Positions 16,651 through 23,977 of a stretch of DNA of 64,000 bases are shown piece by piece. A program made the position numbers and the translations under genes. The stretch comes from Verrucomicrobiota bacterium (GTDB lineage Bacteria > Verrucomicrobiota > Kiritimatiellia > SS1-B-03-39 > UBA6053), in NCBI GenBank assembly GCA_020831625.1, contig JAFIGD010000003.1:62001-126000 (forward strand). Reading direction: 5' to 3'. A model generated the notes under the pieces. It saw only the letters and a list, made by a program, of their open reading frames with translations. It was not told the DNA's origin and made no database searches. Position 1 is the first letter of the stretch. The number at the start of each line of letters is the position of its first letter.

Positions 16651-18126
16651 ATGAAGTCCTCGCCGAATGTCCTGATCCTCATGACGGATCAGCACCGATG
16701 GGATTACCTGAGTTGCGTGATCCCGGGCGTGCCGACCCCGAATCTGGACCGTCTGGCCGCGCGCGGCGCGCGGTTTTCCGAAGCGGTGTGCAGTTGCCCG
16801 ATGTGTATTCCCAGCCGTTACAGCGCCTTTACAGGACTGTATCCCTCCCAGTTGGGTGTTCGCAATAACAGTCAGACCATCCAAAATCCGTCGGAGAGTC
16901 CGGTGCCCACGCTGTTTGAGCGTCTACAAGGGGCGGGCTATCACACGATCGGGGCGGGGAAAACGCATTGGACATTGCCCGGCGGCGAGTTTTCGGGGCT
17001 GCAGGCTCCGGCACCGTCCACCCGCGGTTTTGAGCGGCGGTTCATCGGCCGCATGCCTGGCGGTCATGACAGTGAACCCGGTGCCCTGCATTACGGGGAT
17101 GCGGCGGAATATCCTCAAAGAATGCTGGAGATTCGAGAATGGAATGTCGAATGCGGATGGGGCGGGGAGGGGGTTGAGGGCTATCGCGGCCGCACCCTGC
17201 CCGGCGACGGCTCGGATTTGCGCGAGGCCTGGCTGACCGATAAAATGTTGCAGGCGCTGGACGAAGCGCCCGCGGACCGCCCCTGGCTGGGCTATCTGTC
17301 GTTTGACGCGCCGCACGCGCCACTCTTCGCGCCCGGGGCCTGGATGGAGAAAATCGATCCCGGAGCGCTTCCGCTTCCCGATCTCTCCGCGCTTGCCGAC
17401 GAGGATCATTTCCCTCCGCTCCGCCACACCCTGGAGGCCGCCCGGGCCTGGGCGGCGATGCCGGAACGGGAGCAGCGTCTCAGCCTCGCCCGCTATGCCG
17501 CCCTGTGCGCGTATTCCGATCACCAGTTCGGACGCGTGCTCGACTGGCTGGATCAGAGTGGACAGCGGGAAAACACCGTTGTGGTGTTTCTGTCCGATCA
17601 CGGGGAAAGTCTTGGGGACCGGGGGCGTTTCAGCAAGTATTCGCTCTATGAAGAGAGTGTGCGCGTGCCTTTGATTTTGGCCGGTCCCGGTGTGCCGGAG
17701 GGGCAGGTGGATGTCCGTCCCGCCAATCTGATTGATCTGGTTCCCACGCTGCTGCAGGTCTGCGGGGGCGACTGTCCAGCGGAATTACCCGGTGAATCTC
17801 TGCTGCGGCCTCCGGTCCGGAAAGGCGCATTTGCGGAAATGCACGGGAACGGGATGAGTCCCCAGCCCGCGCCGCTTTGGATGTGGCGGACCCCGGAATG
17901 GAAACTGGTGACCGGCGGCCGCGGAAGCTGGCGCGACCAGCGCGAACAGCGGCATCCGCCCGTGCGCGAGCTGTATCATCTGGCCACGGATCCCGGGGAG
18001 CGGATCAACCGTTATGCCGACCCTGCCTGTGCCGGCATCCGCGGCGAACTGCAGGAAGCGCTGCTGGACCACCTGCAGAGCACTCTGGCCGTCTGGCCCC
18101 GCCGGGACGGAGCTCCGGTAGATTGA
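16651..18126 (+). CDS. Type I sulfatase
   Basis: 491 aa. VLILMTDQHRWDYL near the start carries metal-binding Asp13. CSCPMCIPSRYSAFTG contains the sulfatase signature C-x-P-S-R, with Cys52 as the residue converted to formylglycine by a maturase. VVVFLSDHGESLGD provides the second metal-binding block, and GKTHW and DAPHAP are further active-site segments. No clear signal peptide is seen, so export or cytosolic action is unsettled. The enzyme removes sulfate esters from a carbohydrate. It follows the carbohydrate-binding-like protein by 3 bp. The sequence just after its stop is the relic of an SGNH hydrolase. Confidence 0.93.
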   Translation: MKSSPNVLILMTDQHRWDYLSCVIPGVPTPNLDRLAARGARFSEAVCSCPMCIPSRYSAFTGLYPSQLGVRNNSQTIQNPSESPVPTLFERLQGAGYHTIGAGKTHWTLPGGEFSGLQAPAPSTRGFERRFIGRMPGGHDSEPGALHYGDAAEYPQRMLEIREWNVECGWGGEGVEGYRGRTLPGDGSDLREAWLTDKMLQALDEAPADRPWLGYLSFDAPHAPLFAPGAWMEKIDPGALPLPDLSALADEDHFPPLRHTLEAARAWAAMPEREQRLSLARYAALCAYSDHQFGRVLDWLDQSGQRENTVVVFLSDHGESLGDRGRFSKYSLYEESVRVPLILAGPGVPEGQVDVRPANLIDLVPTLLQVCGGDCPAELPGESLLRPPVRKGAFAEMHGNGMSPQPAPLWMWRTPEWKLVTGGRGSWRDQREQRHPPVRELYHLATDPGERINRYADPACAGIRGELQEALLDHLQSTLAVWPRRDGAPVD

Positions 18127-18127
18127 C

Positions 18128-18289
18128 TTACGCGTACAGCCCGCTGATGTGTCCGGCAATCAATCAATGCCCCGCCGCATTCGGATGCACGCCATCGGAA
18201 CTGACATACCCCGATCCCAATCAGGCCGGGTCGCCGCGGTCACGGGAGGCGTCGGTGATGCTGTCACCGGGGAATGTATGCAGCGGCGG
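18128..18289 (-). pseudogene. Remnant of a second SGNH hydrolase with internal deletion and two stops
   Basis: On the minus strand the frame of the neighbouring SGNH gene runs on as FPGDSITDASRDRGDPA, stop TGA (18221-18223), then LGSGYVSSDGVHPNAAGH, stop TGA, then LIAGHISGLYA, stop TAA (18128-18130). GDSITDAxRxR...LGxGYV is block I of a classical SGNH hydrolase, and DGVHPNAAGHxLIA is its block V with the catalytic Asp-His pair. The 150 or so residues normally between them are missing. Both internal TGA codons are one C-to-T change away from CGA (Arg), which would fit in GHRLIA. The open frame of the intact gene at 18916 now reads into this relic. Confidence 0.75.
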
Positions 18290-18916
18290 GGTGCCGGTTC
18301 GGAGGATACGGTCGAATTCGCGGCGCAGAAACCCGGCCTGGGCGCGGCTGATCGCAGGGTGGAAATGCACATGATCCTTGTAGAGTTCGCCCGGGAGGGT
18401 GGCGGTGAAATCATACAGATCGATGATGGACACGCCCGAATCCCTCATGACCTCTTTGGAAATTCGATTGTACTCGGCAAGATCGGCTTCCCGCCGGTGA
18501 AAGGCGGAATTACAACGAAGATGCCTCGTTTCATCCAGGGGTGTGGTGGTGATCCAGATCAGGCGTTTGCCGGCGTATCGAAGCAAGGCCGCGATTTCCA
18601 GAAGGTTGGCGCGGTACCGGTCGGGCGGCACCTGAATCTCCCCGGTGTCGGGGTTGCGTTTGATGTCATGCAATCCGCAATTGACCGCTACTGCGGATTC
18701 TGGAAGTCCGGCCTGCAGTTCTTCGCGAAGATGCTCAAGCACCTTTTCGGAATCTCCGCCGTTCGCGCCCTGTGCCGCATCGAGATTCCGGTTCGCCACA
18801 TCCAGGCCGCCTTTGCGCCGGTACACATAGCCCTCCCGCAACAGGACTTCCAGGAACGGATGGTACTGGATGGAGATGCTGTCACCCACAAGGTAGATCG
18901 AAGGAGGATGTTTCAT
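18221..18916 (-). CDS. SGNH/GDSL-family hydrolase, probable carbohydrate esterase
   Basis: 231 aa. IYLVGDSISIQYHPF has the nucleophile Ser of block I (GDS, about residue 13). VAVNCGLHDIKR is an NxGxHD-type oxyanion segment, and DHVHFHPAI carries the catalytic Asp and His (near residue 191). The family usually deacetylates sugars. The last about 19 residues (from TFPGDSITDAS) are not native: they are block I of a decayed second SGNH gene, so the original stop has been lost or the two genes fused. No signal peptide is seen. It lies between two sulfatase genes, consistent with de-esterifying a sulfated, acetylated glycan. Confidence 0.85.
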   Translation of the reverse strand: MKHPPSIYLVGDSISIQYHPFLEVLLREGYVYRRKGGLDVANRNLDAAQGANGGDSEKVLEHLREELQAGLPESAVAVNCGLHDIKRNPDTGEIQVPPDRYRANLLEIAALLRYAGKRLIWITTTPLDETRHLRCNSAFHRREADLAEYNRISKEVMRDSGVSIIDLYDFTATLPGELYKDHVHFHPAISRAQAGFLRREFDRILRTGTPPLHTFPGDSITDASRDRGDPA

Positions 18917-18947
18917 AGGAGGATGTTTTCGGATCGGGCGGGGGTTC

Positions 18948-20360
18948 TCAGGGCCTTGGCCATTCGCTCACATCCCAGTCGCGGCTTCCCGCGCCGGGGT
19001 GAAGTTGATCCCAGGTATTTACCCGTTGGGGGAGGGGAATGCCGATAGGTTCGGGTTCGAGAAGCGGGTCCCGCGTGTCACGCATCCAGGTGTCGAGTTT
19101 GGTCCGCAGATCCTGCAGGGCATTCCGGATTTCACTCCCCACGTCACCTTCCGCACTCCACACTCCACACTCCGCATTCCGCACTTCGCACTCCGCACTT
19201 CCCAAAAGGTTGCGGCGCTCCATGGGGTCGAAGAGCAGGTCGTAAAGCTCCTCCGGCGGCACCGGACGGTCCGTCATGCCGTGGTCCATGAGGAGGCGTT
19301 TGCTGTGACCGTCGTCGCAGTTGGGCATGACGGTGTTACGGGGGAGCGCGTAATTCCGGATGTAACTCCAGCGCTGGGTGCGGACACAGCGTTTGGGTTC
19401 GAAGGCCGCGTGAAAGGTCACTTCGGTGAACAGTTCATCGCGAACGGTGTCGGTTTTTCCTTCGATGAGCGGAAGCAGGGACCGGCCCTCCAGCCAGGCG
19501 GGCGGATCCACCTTCAGCAGGTCGCAAAGGGTGGGATACACATCCAGATGGCTCACGAGTGAATCGAAGACCCTGCCTTTGCCGGCCCCGCCGGGCAGCC
19601 GCAGAATCAGGAGCACGCCGCTGCCGTGGTGGGTAAGGCTACATTTGTGCTCCGGAAAGGCGATGCCGTGGTCGGTAGTGGCGAGCACCAGGGTGTCATC
19701 GGCGAGTCCGGAGGCGTCGAGGGCCTCGAGAATCCGGCCGTAAAAGCTGTCGAGCCGTTCGACGCTGTGACGGAAATCGAGCCAGTCCCGGCGGGTTTCC
19801 GGACTGTCGGGCAGAATGGCGGGAACCTGGACGTAGTCGGGATTGCCTTCGCCGTCTTTGGGGGAATGGTGCGGCATGTTGAAGCCTTGGCAGACCCATT
19901 CGGTGCGGTGGGTTTCGAGAAAACCGGCGTCCAGAAAGAAGGGGACGGAGCCGTTTTGGCGTTTGAGAAAAGCGACCGCGTCCTCCACCACCAGATTGCC
20001 GTCCTGGTGGTCGTGCCGGGCGGACTCCAGATAGCCGTGCGCTTCGTCGGGACCGCCCACATGGGACAGGCCCGATTTATGCGTGAGAAATCCGTGACCT
20101 TTCAGGAAGTTGGCCAGATGCCGTTCCGGGTATTTCAGGGAGCTGCCCCGGTGGCAGAGGCCGACCATGCCGGCGCCGTGGGCGCTTTGTCCGGTAAGCA
20201 GGGCCGCGCGGCTGGGGGAGCAGGTGGGGGCCGCGCAGTGGGCGTCCCGAAAGAAGCAGCCCTGTTCCGCGAGGTGTTGAAGCGCGGGAGTCCGCACCGG
20301 AACGCCGTGGGGTTGAATGCAGCGTCCGGTGTCGTGGCTGTGCAGGTAGAGGATGTTCAT
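18948..20360 (-). CDS. Type I sulfatase
   Basis: 470 aa starting at MNILYLHSHDTGR (ATG 20358-20360), the usual start for heparan- or N-sulfoglucosamine-type sulfatases; nine more upstream codons add nothing. Cys47 lies in CAAPTCSPSRAALLTG, the formylglycine site (C-S-P-S-R). LVLATTDHGIAFPEHKC is the second metal site, and Asp10 with the following Thr/Gly is the first. The NHDTGR-like start with CSPSRAALLTGQ places it close to sulfatases acting on sulfated glycosaminoglycan-like sugars, but the substrate is not proved. Near the C-terminus (19150-19204) the coding sequence contains an imperfect 7-nt tandem repeat encoding AECEVRNAECGVWSAEG, probably an inserted repeat. Confidence 0.93.
   Translation of the reverse strand: MNILYLHSHDTGRCIQPHGVPVRTPALQHLAEQGCFFRDAHCAAPTCSPSRAALLTGQSAHGAGMVGLCHRGSSLKYPERHLANFLKGHGFLTHKSGLSHVGGPDEAHGYLESARHDHQDGNLVVEDAVAFLKRQNGSVPFFLDAGFLETHRTEWVCQGFNMPHHSPKDGEGNPDYVQVPAILPDSPETRRDWLDFRHSVERLDSFYGRILEALDASGLADDTLVLATTDHGIAFPEHKCSLTHHGSGVLLILRLPGGAGKGRVFDSLVSHLDVYPTLCDLLKVDPPAWLEGRSLLPLIEGKTDTVRDELFTEVTFHAAFEPKRCVRTQRWSYIRNYALPRNTVMPNCDDGHSKRLLMDHGMTDRPVPPEELYDLLFDPMERRNLLGSAECEVRNAECGVWSAEGDVGSEIRNALQDLRTKLDTWMRDTRDPLLEPEPIGIPLPQRVNTWDQLHPGAGSRDWDVSEWPRP
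19150..19204. repeat. CACTCCR/GCACTTC short tandem repeat inside the sulfatase coding sequence
   Basis: A 55-bp tract of 7-nt units (CACTCCA, CACTCCG, CATTCCG, CACTTCG) stays in frame with the sulfatase on the minus strand. It resembles in style the noncoding GAGTGACGA repeats at 23756-23970 and 26017-26052. Confidence 0.65.
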
Positions 20361-20380
20361 TTTGATATGGGTATATGGGT

Positions 20381-20409
20381 TTGACAAAATGGGTGGATGG
20401 TTTTATCAT
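20381..20409 (+). promoter_or_regulatory. Promoter of the vapBC pair
   Basis: TTGACA (20381-20386), a 17-bp spacer and TATCAT (20404-20409) make an almost perfect sigma-70-type promoter. The vapB ATG begins at 20416, 6 nt after the -10 element, so transcription should start at or next to the start codon. The mRNA would then be leaderless. Confidence 0.75.
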
Positions 20410-20415
20410 TATGGG

Positions 20416-20661
20416 ATGAAAACAACCCTTGATCTTTCCGATGCTCTGTTGCTTCGCGCCAAGGCGTTGGCAAAAACGGAGCGGACCACCCTTCGCAATC
20501 TGACGGAAGAGGGGCTTTCCAGGGTTCTCGCGGAGCGGGAATCGCGCGGTTCTGTGAAGCTTAAGCCTGTCACCTTTAAAGGAAACGGTCTGACGCCTGA
20601 ATTTGAGCAGGCGGCCTGGTCTGAGATTCGCGATGCCGCGTATGGAATGGAACGCGGATGA
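20416..20661 (+). CDS. vapB: VapB-type antitoxin
   Basis: 81 aa beginning MKTTLDLSDALLLRAKALA, a ribbon-helix-helix type DNA-binding start as in VapB/DUF2191 antitoxins. The C-terminal half (LKPVTFKGNGLTPEF) is the flexible toxin-binding part. I chose ATG 20416 because it fits the family start and the promoter just upstream. It overlaps the toxin gene by 4 bp (ATGA), the usual arrangement. By family knowledge it neutralises VapC and represses its own promoter, which here lies directly before the start codon. Beyond that I see no extended operator palindrome. Confidence 0.85.
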   Translation: MKTTLDLSDALLLRAKALAKTERTTLRNLTEEGLSRVLAERESRGSVKLKPVTFKGNGLTPEFEQAAWSEIRDAAYGMERG

Positions 20662-21089
20662 TTGCGGTGGACACGAACGTGTTGGTGTATGCTCACCGGG
20701 AAGATTCGCCCTTTCACGGACAGGCGAAAGCCGTTCTGGTGGATTTGGCTGAATCCGGCAAGCGTTGGGGGATTCCGTGGCCCTGCGTGCATGAGTTTAT
20801 TTCCATCTGTACCCACCCGAAAATCTATTCCCCTCCCACGCCCCTGCACCTGGTTCTGAAATCCATGGACATCTGGATGGGCTCTCCACTGTGTGAATTG
20901 CTTCATGAGGGGCCCGGATATTGGGGGAAATTGAAAGAGTTGGCTCAGAAGGGAAATGCGCACGGGGGTATGATTCATGATGCCCGAATCGCCGCGCTTT
21001 GCATTCATCACGGTGTCGCGGAATTGTGGACCTGTGACCGGGATTTCTCCCGTTTTGCAGGATTGAAAACGCGAAATCCGCTTGTTTAA
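20658..21089 (+). CDS. vapC: VapC-type PIN-domain ribonuclease toxin
   Basis: 143 aa. MIAVDTNVLVYAHRED gives the first PIN acidic residue (Asp5). VHEFISICTHP supplies the conserved Glu, and MIHDARIAALCIHHGV with TCDRDFSRF supplies the remaining Asp residues. All are intact, so the nuclease should be active on an RNA target such as a tRNA. Length is normal for the family. It is translationally coupled to vapB by ATGA. Together they make a complete type II toxin-antitoxin module of the sort used for plasmid or island stabilisation and stress response. It should not be confused with the broken vapC at 42946. Confidence 0.9.
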   Translation: MIAVDTNVLVYAHREDSPFHGQAKAVLVDLAESGKRWGIPWPCVHEFISICTHPKIYSPPTPLHLVLKSMDIWMGSPLCELLHEGPGYWGKLKELAQKGNAHGGMIHDARIAALCIHHGVAELWTCDRDFSRFAGLKTRNPLV

Positions 21090-21226
21090 CCCCAAAGGGT
21101 CCCGAAAATTCATCGACTCTTATCCAGAGATATATTCATGAGGGATGGTGGGGTTAAGCCAGTCGTTTTAAGAGGTTTTCGGGGACGGGAACCGTGACGG
21201 GGGCGGATTTGATGATGCGGGTGTGG

Positions 21227-22312
21227 TTAGCGCAAATCGGGTCGGGTGTTCTTATCCCAGATTCCGCGCAATTCGGCCAGCAAAACCGTTTCGGAACTTT
21301 TCCCGGCCAGAAACGCGTGCAGGTGTTCGCCGGCGGTTTCCTGAAAGGCGTTCCAGCCGGGGACGCGGGGGCGGAGGAAAGCCTGTTCAAGCGTGTCGCG
21401 CAGATCGCGGAAGAACGGGATGCCGGAGTGCCAGGCGTTGCCGTGGGCGGGCTGACCCTGGTGCTGCAGGTAGGGGCCGCTTTGACAGGCTCCCGAGCAC
21501 AGCCAGGCCGCGGCGCGGATCGCGGCGGGTTCGGTACAGCGGGATGAAACCGCCAGACCCGCTCCGCCGAGCAGGGCGTGGCGGCGGCCGGGAACGGGCC
21601 CGAAGCGAAGGGTGTCGGCATAATGAATGTAGCAGAAGGCCAGCGGGCAATATGCGATGTCGTCGTGCGCGCACATGTGCTCGTAGAGCTGAACGGGATT
21701 CATCTCCAGTGATCCGGGATGGGCTTGTTTCTTCAGTCGTTGCAACAGGTGAAGCACCTCCGCCACCCGGGGATCCTGAAGAAAGCGTCCCTCCCCGTCG
21801 GCGGGCATTCCGGCCTGGGCGCAGAGAGTGAGAAAGCAGCAGAAGACATCGGTGGGGCAAAGCGGTATCGCGAAGGAGAGACCGGAGGACAGAAGCGCCT
21901 CCCAGCTTTCCGGAAAACGGTCGGTCAGATCGGGCCGGAGGCAGGCGCTTTGCATGGCGGCGTCGATCGGCAGGGCCCAGAGGTGACCGTCAAGCTGATA
22001 CGAATCCAATGAAGGGCCGACGGGATTCGCGGTAATCTCCTGCCATTCCTCCGGGGTGAGCAGGGTGTCCAGCGGCAGCAGCGCCCCGTCGCGCGCCGCC
22101 TGACCGCAGTGCGGGTGATCGATGATGAGCAGATCGAAGCGCTCCGCCAGTTCGGTGACCGACGTGTCGCCGAATTCGCGCAGCGATCGGCGGGTCCATT
22201 CAATCCGGCAACCGAAACGCAACTCAATTTGCGGTGACAGGGCCTCAAGCGGGGCATACCCGCGCGGATGATCCCAGGTGATGCCCTGAAAGACTGGGGG
22301 TTCTAAATTCAT
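21227..22312 (-). CDS. Solute-binding-protein-like protein without signal peptide
   Basis: 361 aa beginning MNLEPPVFQGITWDHPRGYAPLEAL. The body follows the extracellular solute-binding protein fold: FDLLIIDHPHCGQAA, DGHLWALPIDAAMQSACLRPD and the FxxDPRVAEVLHLLQ helix. There is no signal sequence or lipobox, so it should remain in the cytosol. I recall similar proteins with the ITWDHPRGY start beside CaiB-type CoA-transferases and enoyl-CoA hydratases in other bacteria, and that is also its context here. It may sense or carry an aromatic or organic acid rather than serve an ABC importer; no permease is nearby. The start overlaps the nucleotidyltransferase stop (ATGA). A neighbouring frame stays open past the stop to 21154, so a 3' frameshift is possible. 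Confidence 0.7.
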   Translation of the reverse strand: MNLEPPVFQGITWDHPRGYAPLEALSPQIELRFGCRIEWTRRSLREFGDTSVTELAERFDLLIIDHPHCGQAARDGALLPLDTLLTPEEWQEITANPVGPSLDSYQLDGHLWALPIDAAMQSACLRPDLTDRFPESWEALLSSGLSFAIPLCPTDVFCCFLTLCAQAGMPADGEGRFLQDPRVAEVLHLLQRLKKQAHPGSLEMNPVQLYEHMCAHDDIAYCPLAFCYIHYADTLRFGPVPGRRHALLGGAGLAVSSRCTEPAAIRAAAWLCSGACQSGPYLQHQGQPAHGNAWHSGIPFFRDLRDTLEQAFLRPRVPGWNAFQETAGEHLHAFLAGKSSETVLLAELRGIWDKNTRPDLR

Positions 22313-22791
22313 AGTTCTAAAAACAGGAGGTCCTGTAGATCCTTTGGCCTCCCACTTGCCAACTTGTTTTTTCGGAGTTCCGCTTTTCCAATATAACAGA
22401 GAGGAAACGTAGTTGTGGATAGCATCATAGAAAGTTCAATACGGTTTTCCCATGCCTCAGAAAACGAAACCCCGTCGATTTGATTCAAAAGGTCAATTCG
22501 ATTTGGGGGCATGCCAAACTGAATAATTTCACCCGATTTGAAATCATTTGGAGACATGACCCCAGGAATATCTCCGCCCCAAAAATCACCTAAAGCAGTG
22601 TAAAGTCGATTCAAATTTTTTGGGTCGATGTTGTAAAAAACATCAATGTCGCCAGTTAGTCTCGCATGGCCATGAAAGATCACGGCCTCACCGCCGACAA
22701 TCAAGAATTCAACCTGATGCTTTGAAAGAATCGAAAGGAACTCCTCGACATCGTTGGAAAAATAACCCGGTCCTATTTCTTTTGAACCCAT
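22309..22791 (-). CDS. Minimal nucleotidyltransferase, AbiEii/DUF6036-like
   Basis: 160 aa from ATG 22791. FLIVGGEAVIFHGHARLTGDIDVF is the nucleotidyltransferase signature, with GG at residues 33-34 and the metal-binding D-x-D at Asp48/Asp50. It is followed by a helical part with LLNQIDGVSF and LASGRPKDLQDLLFL, typical of AbiEii-like or DUF6036 toxins and tRNA-modifying transferases. A 56-aa partner gene overlaps its start by 19 bp. The local base composition is clearly more AT-rich than the flanking genes, suggesting recent acquisition into the CoA operon. The likely role is the toxin or effector half of a two-gene toxin-antitoxin-type cassette. Confidence 0.8.
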   Translation of the reverse strand: MGSKEIGPGYFSNDVEEFLSILSKHQVEFLIVGGEAVIFHGHARLTGDIDVFYNIDPKNLNRLYTALGDFWGGDIPGVMSPNDFKSGEIIQFGMPPNRIDLLNQIDGVSFSEAWENRIELSMMLSTTTFPLCYIGKAELRKNKLASGRPKDLQDLLFLEL

Positions 22792-22943
22792 TCGCGCAAA
22801 TCCTTTCTGGGAAGAGGATAAAAACGGTCCTTCAAGGACTTGGCAATGCGGCGGCGTTGTTCCGGGGTCATCGCAATCTGTTGCGCCTGATCCCACGCAT
22901 CCGCTTCCGCGAATGAACTGGCTTTATTGACGATACGTTCCAT
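22773..22943 (-). CDS. 56-aa partner of the nucleotidyltransferase, antitoxin-like
   Basis: A short gene from ATG 22941-22943 to TAG 22773-22775. The product starts MERIVNKASSFAEADAWDQA and continues with MTPEQRRRIAKSLKDRFYP and KDLREWVQKK. The SFAEADAWD...MTPEQRRRIAKxLKxRFY pattern is, from memory, the common small protein encoded just before AbiEii/DUF6036 nucleotidyltransferases. It is charged and helical with no membrane segment. Its 3' end overlaps the transferase start by 19 bp, so the two are translated together. The role is inferred as antitoxin or chaperone of the transferase. Confidence 0.75.
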   Translation of the reverse strand: MERIVNKASSFAEADAWDQAQQIAMTPEQRRRIAKSLKDRFYPLPRKDLREWVQKK

Positions 22944-22960
22944 GAGTTATTTATATACTG

Positions 22961-23755
22961 TCAGAGGCTTGAGATCAAGTTTTCCCGCTTTTTCTCCCGC
23001 TCCCGGTCCAGGCTTTTCTGTAAAAACTCCTTCAGTTTCGCCTGTGCGGGTTCGGCGCGGTAGAGGCGGGCCAGGGTTTCGTTTTCCAGACACTGGGCGG
23101 CGCTGTTGACGGGTCCGCAGGCGATGCGGCTGAGCTGCTTGAGCACCCGCAGGGCTTCGGGATCCTTGTCGGCGAATTGCCCGGCGAATTCCATGACCGA
23201 TTCCGCGAACCCTTCGGCGGGGAAGATGCGGTTGAGCAGTCCCCGGGCAAAAAACTCCCCGGCGGTGGCGGTGCGTCCGCTCATCAGCAGTTCGTTGGCG
23301 AAACTGTGTCCGAGTTTCTTGGGCAGGCGCTGGGTGCCGCCGCCGCCGGGAATGAGGTGCAATAGAATCTCCGGCAGGCCCATCTTCGCGCCCTCCACCG
23401 CCACCAGCATGTCGCAGGCAAGGGCAATTTCCAAGCCGCCGCCGAAGGCGTGTCCGTTGATGGCGGCGATGACGGGCTTGGAGAGGCCTTCAATGGCGTC
23501 GTACACGCGCCGTCCCAGCACCTGGAAGGATTCAAATTCCTCCCGGGTCTGGCGGGCATATTCTTTGATGTCCGCTCCGGCCATGAAGGCTCGGCCGTTT
23601 CCGGTGATGACCAGCACGCGGATCTCCGCGTCCTGATTGACCCGGTCCAGCGTGGCGATGATCCCCTCCATCATTTCCCGGTTCATGGCGTTGAGCTGCG
23701 CGGGACGGTTGAAGGTGAGGGTGGCGATATGGTCGGTGGTGGTGAATGATATCAT
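22961..23755 (-). CDS. Enoyl-CoA hydratase/isomerase family protein
   Basis: 264 aa, full length for the crotonase family. The oxyanion-hole segments are present: GNGRAFMAGADIKEY (about residues 53-65) and NGHAFGGGLEIALACD. GLPEILLHLIPGGGGTQRL carries the catalytic Glu of hydratases. It should hydrate a 2-enoyl-CoA to a 3-hydroxyacyl-CoA or catalyse a related step. In the same-strand array it follows a CaiB CoA-transferase, an SMP-30 lactonase-like gene and an SDR dehydrogenase. This suggests a pathway in which an acid is activated by CoA transfer and degraded. A 222-bp repeat tract separates it from the SMP-30 gene. Confidence 0.92.
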   Translation of the reverse strand: MISFTTTDHIATLTFNRPAQLNAMNREMMEGIIATLDRVNQDAEIRVLVITGNGRAFMAGADIKEYARQTREEFESFQVLGRRVYDAIEGLSKPVIAAINGHAFGGGLEIALACDMLVAVEGAKMGLPEILLHLIPGGGGTQRLPKKLGHSFANELLMSGRTATAGEFFARGLLNRIFPAEGFAESVMEFAGQFADKDPEALRVLKQLSRIACGPVNSAAQCLENETLARLYRAEPAQAKLKEFLQKSLDREREKKRENLISSL

Positions 23756-23970
23756 GAGGGGAGTGACGAGTGTGTGGAGTGACGAGTGACGAATGACGAG
23801 TGACGAATGACGGGAGCGCCAATCTCCGCATTGGCGGGGCGAAGGGGGGAGAGGGAGTGACGAGTGACGAGTGACGAATGACGAGTGTGTGGAGTGACGA
23901 GTGACGAATGATGAGTGACGAGTATGTGGAGTGACGAGTGACGAATGAGGAATGTGTGAGTGAAGAATGA
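23756..23970. repeat. GAGTGACGA short repeat tract
   Basis: About 215 bp made of imperfect GAGTGACGA, GAATGACGA and TGTGTGGAGTGACGA units, interrupted near 23822 by CGCCAATCTCCGCATTGGCG, an inverted-repeat segment. All frames through it give Arg/His/Ser-rich nonsense (RHSSLVT units). It sits between the SMP-30 and enoyl-CoA hydratase genes. A short piece of the same repeat is at 26017-26052. Confidence 0.85.
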
Positions 23971-23977
23971 CGAGTGG

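Noticed and set aside
17120-17165. Repeat insertion in the first sulfatase, similar to that at 19150
   Set aside because: The resemblance (GAATGGAATGTCGAATGCGG) is weak and has no regular period; it can be ordinary coding sequence.
18128-18300. Recoded TGA (selenocysteine or tryptophan) in the SGNH remnant
   Set aside because: The central 150 residues of the enzyme are missing, so recoding could not restore function, and no selenocysteine-type hairpin is apparent.
21154-21621. 155-codon minus-strand frame overlapping the solute-binding-like gene
   Set aside because: Most of it is a frame shadow. Only the last about 27 codons look protein-like, so I note a possible frameshift at the 3' end instead of a separate gene.
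23756-23970. Protein coding in the tract giving RHSSLVT repeats
   Set aside because: The translation is produced by the GAGTGACGA tandem repeat in all frames, with no ribosome site or conserved domain.
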